Under the pieces are notes generated by a model. It searched no databases and was not told where the DNA came from. It saw only the letters and a program-made list of their open reading frames with translations. DNA of 14,508 nucleotides from contig JAHHTV010000018.1 of assembly GCA_020024395.1 (NCBI GenBank), forward strand, positions 1 through 14,508, read 5' to 3'. Source of the DNA: Anaerotignum sp. GTDB lineage: Bacteria > Bacillota > Clostridia > Lachnospirales > Anaerotignaceae. Shown here piece by piece: positions 13,865-14,508 of the stretch (the first letter of the stretch is position 1; each line of letters starts with the position of its first letter). A program made the translations under genes and the position numbers.

Positions 13865-14508
13865 ATGAAAGTCGTTTTTTGGTATAATCAAAATGATAAT
13901 AAGGTTTACATACTTCTGCAATGATATCACACATATATGTTGGTATGATATCTTTACGTTTCCAGATTACACGAAACAATGCATCTGCAAAATACAATTC
14001 CTTTTTGTATACATCATATGCAATATTACAACCAGACAGTGTCCCTGTTTTTTTAGAAAATGATATACCATTTCTTAACATTTGAGAATATTGTGGAGAT
14101 TGTATGGTTAAATCTCCAATATTCATACAGATATAGAAACTTCGTGTATCATATTGTGCTTTTAATACTTGATTGCTAAACAGCATAGAAAACGGTTCAG
14201 TTTCTTTACAATCTGGTGTATGATAATTGCACAAAAAGAAATGACATTCATATCCATCATCAAATTTTTGCACAGCATAATAATTGTCAAAAGCATATGG
14301 TGTCACAGAAAAGCCGTTTTGTTGCAGCGTTTGTACTACTTGTGCGGTTGTGATGGGGGTGTATACAGTGTGTGTAAATATAGATGTCTCTTTGACAAAA
14401 TTCCAAAATCGTTTATCTTCTTTTTTCAGTAGGGAAAATGATAGTATAAACAATATCATATAAATGACCAATAGCAATATGGAAAATAGGAATTTTTGAT
14501 GTAGTGTT
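13863..14508 (-). CDS. Unrecognised membrane-anchored protein (5' end beyond right edge)
   Basis: I do not recognise a family. The reading frame is open to the right edge with no stop, so the true start may lie outside the window; TTG 14477 and ATG 14459 are internal candidates, neither with a clear ribosome binding site. Just inside the edge the frame encodes KFLFSILLLVIYMILFILSF and SLL, one long hydrophobic segment likely to be a membrane anchor. A basic KKEDKR follows, then about 175 residues with mixed helix and strand character, rich in aromatic residues (FDNYYAVQKF, YECHFFLCNYH, RSFYICMNIG, ELYFADALFRVIW). By the positive-inside rule the soluble part would be cytoplasmic. Cysteines occur at scattered positions without a metal motif. 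The stop codon overlaps the shared terminator. It is against the direction of replication, like the dehydrogenase. Confidence 0.78.
   Translation of the reverse strand, partial: TLHQKFLFSILLLVIYMILFILSFSLLKKEDKRFWNFVKETSIFTHTVYTPITTAQVVQTLQQNGFSVTPYAFDNYYAVQKFDDGYECHFFLCNYHTPDCKETEPFSMLFSNQVLKAQYDTRSFYICMNIGDLTIQSPQYSQMLRNGISFSKKTGTLSGCNIAYDVYKKELYFADALFRVIWKRKDIIPTYMCDIIAEVCKPYYHFDYTKKRLS

Noticed and set aside
1-14508. CRISPR arrays, insertion sequences, tRNA or rRNA genes, riboswitches
   Set aside because: I saw no regularly spaced direct repeats, transposase-like frame, tRNA cloverleaf with CCA-type end, or long structured leader.

Overview
The window is a chromosomal replication-origin region from an AT-rich, low-GC Gram-positive bacterium, most likely a Clostridia member, possibly of the Lachnospirales. 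Evidence is the order dnaA / DnaA-box cluster / rpmH-rnpA-yidD-yidC-khpB(jag)-mnmE-mnmG-rsmG-noc, AGGAGG-type ribosome binding sites, sigma-A-like promoters and Rho-independent terminators. The taxon is inferred from gene order and protein character only; no search was possible.

Left part (1-1916): dnaA reads leftward and is cut by the left edge, lacking only its last residues. Between dnaA and rpmH lies about 650 bp of non-coding DNA. It holds five exact TTATMCACA DnaA boxes plus several one- or two-mismatch boxes, often in inverted pairs, two notable dyads and an AT-rich stretch. It ends in a very good rpmH promoter.

Middle part (1917-11515): rightward genes, co-directional with replication leaving the origin. 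They are ribosomal protein L34, the RNase P protein, the YidD and YidC membrane-insertion factors, the KhpB/Jag RNA-binding protein, a strong terminator, tRNA modification GTPase MnmE, a MATE transporter, tRNA modification protein MnmG, a small unrecognised protein, 16S rRNA methyltransferase RsmG, a strong terminator, and a Noc-type ParB-family protein. MnmE and MnmG form one enzyme (tRNA U34 carboxymethylaminomethyl modification) but are split here by the MATE gene. An unrecognised 138-residue gene sits in the tight mnmG-rsmG unit. No soj (parA) follows noc within the window.

Right part (11516-14508): accessory genes. A leftward D-2-hydroxyacid dehydrogenase is convergent with noc across a shared hairpin. 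Divergent from it is an ArsC/Spx-like thioredoxin-fold protein followed by an exported SIMPL-domain protein. The last gene is a leftward, membrane-anchored, unrecognised protein that runs off the right edge and shares a bidirectional terminator with the SIMPL gene.

I found no CRISPR array, insertion sequence, tRNA or rRNA, and no clearly new multi-gene system. The most interesting points are the origin architecture, the two unrecognised genes, the unusual RnpA motif and the insertions that break conserved synteny.
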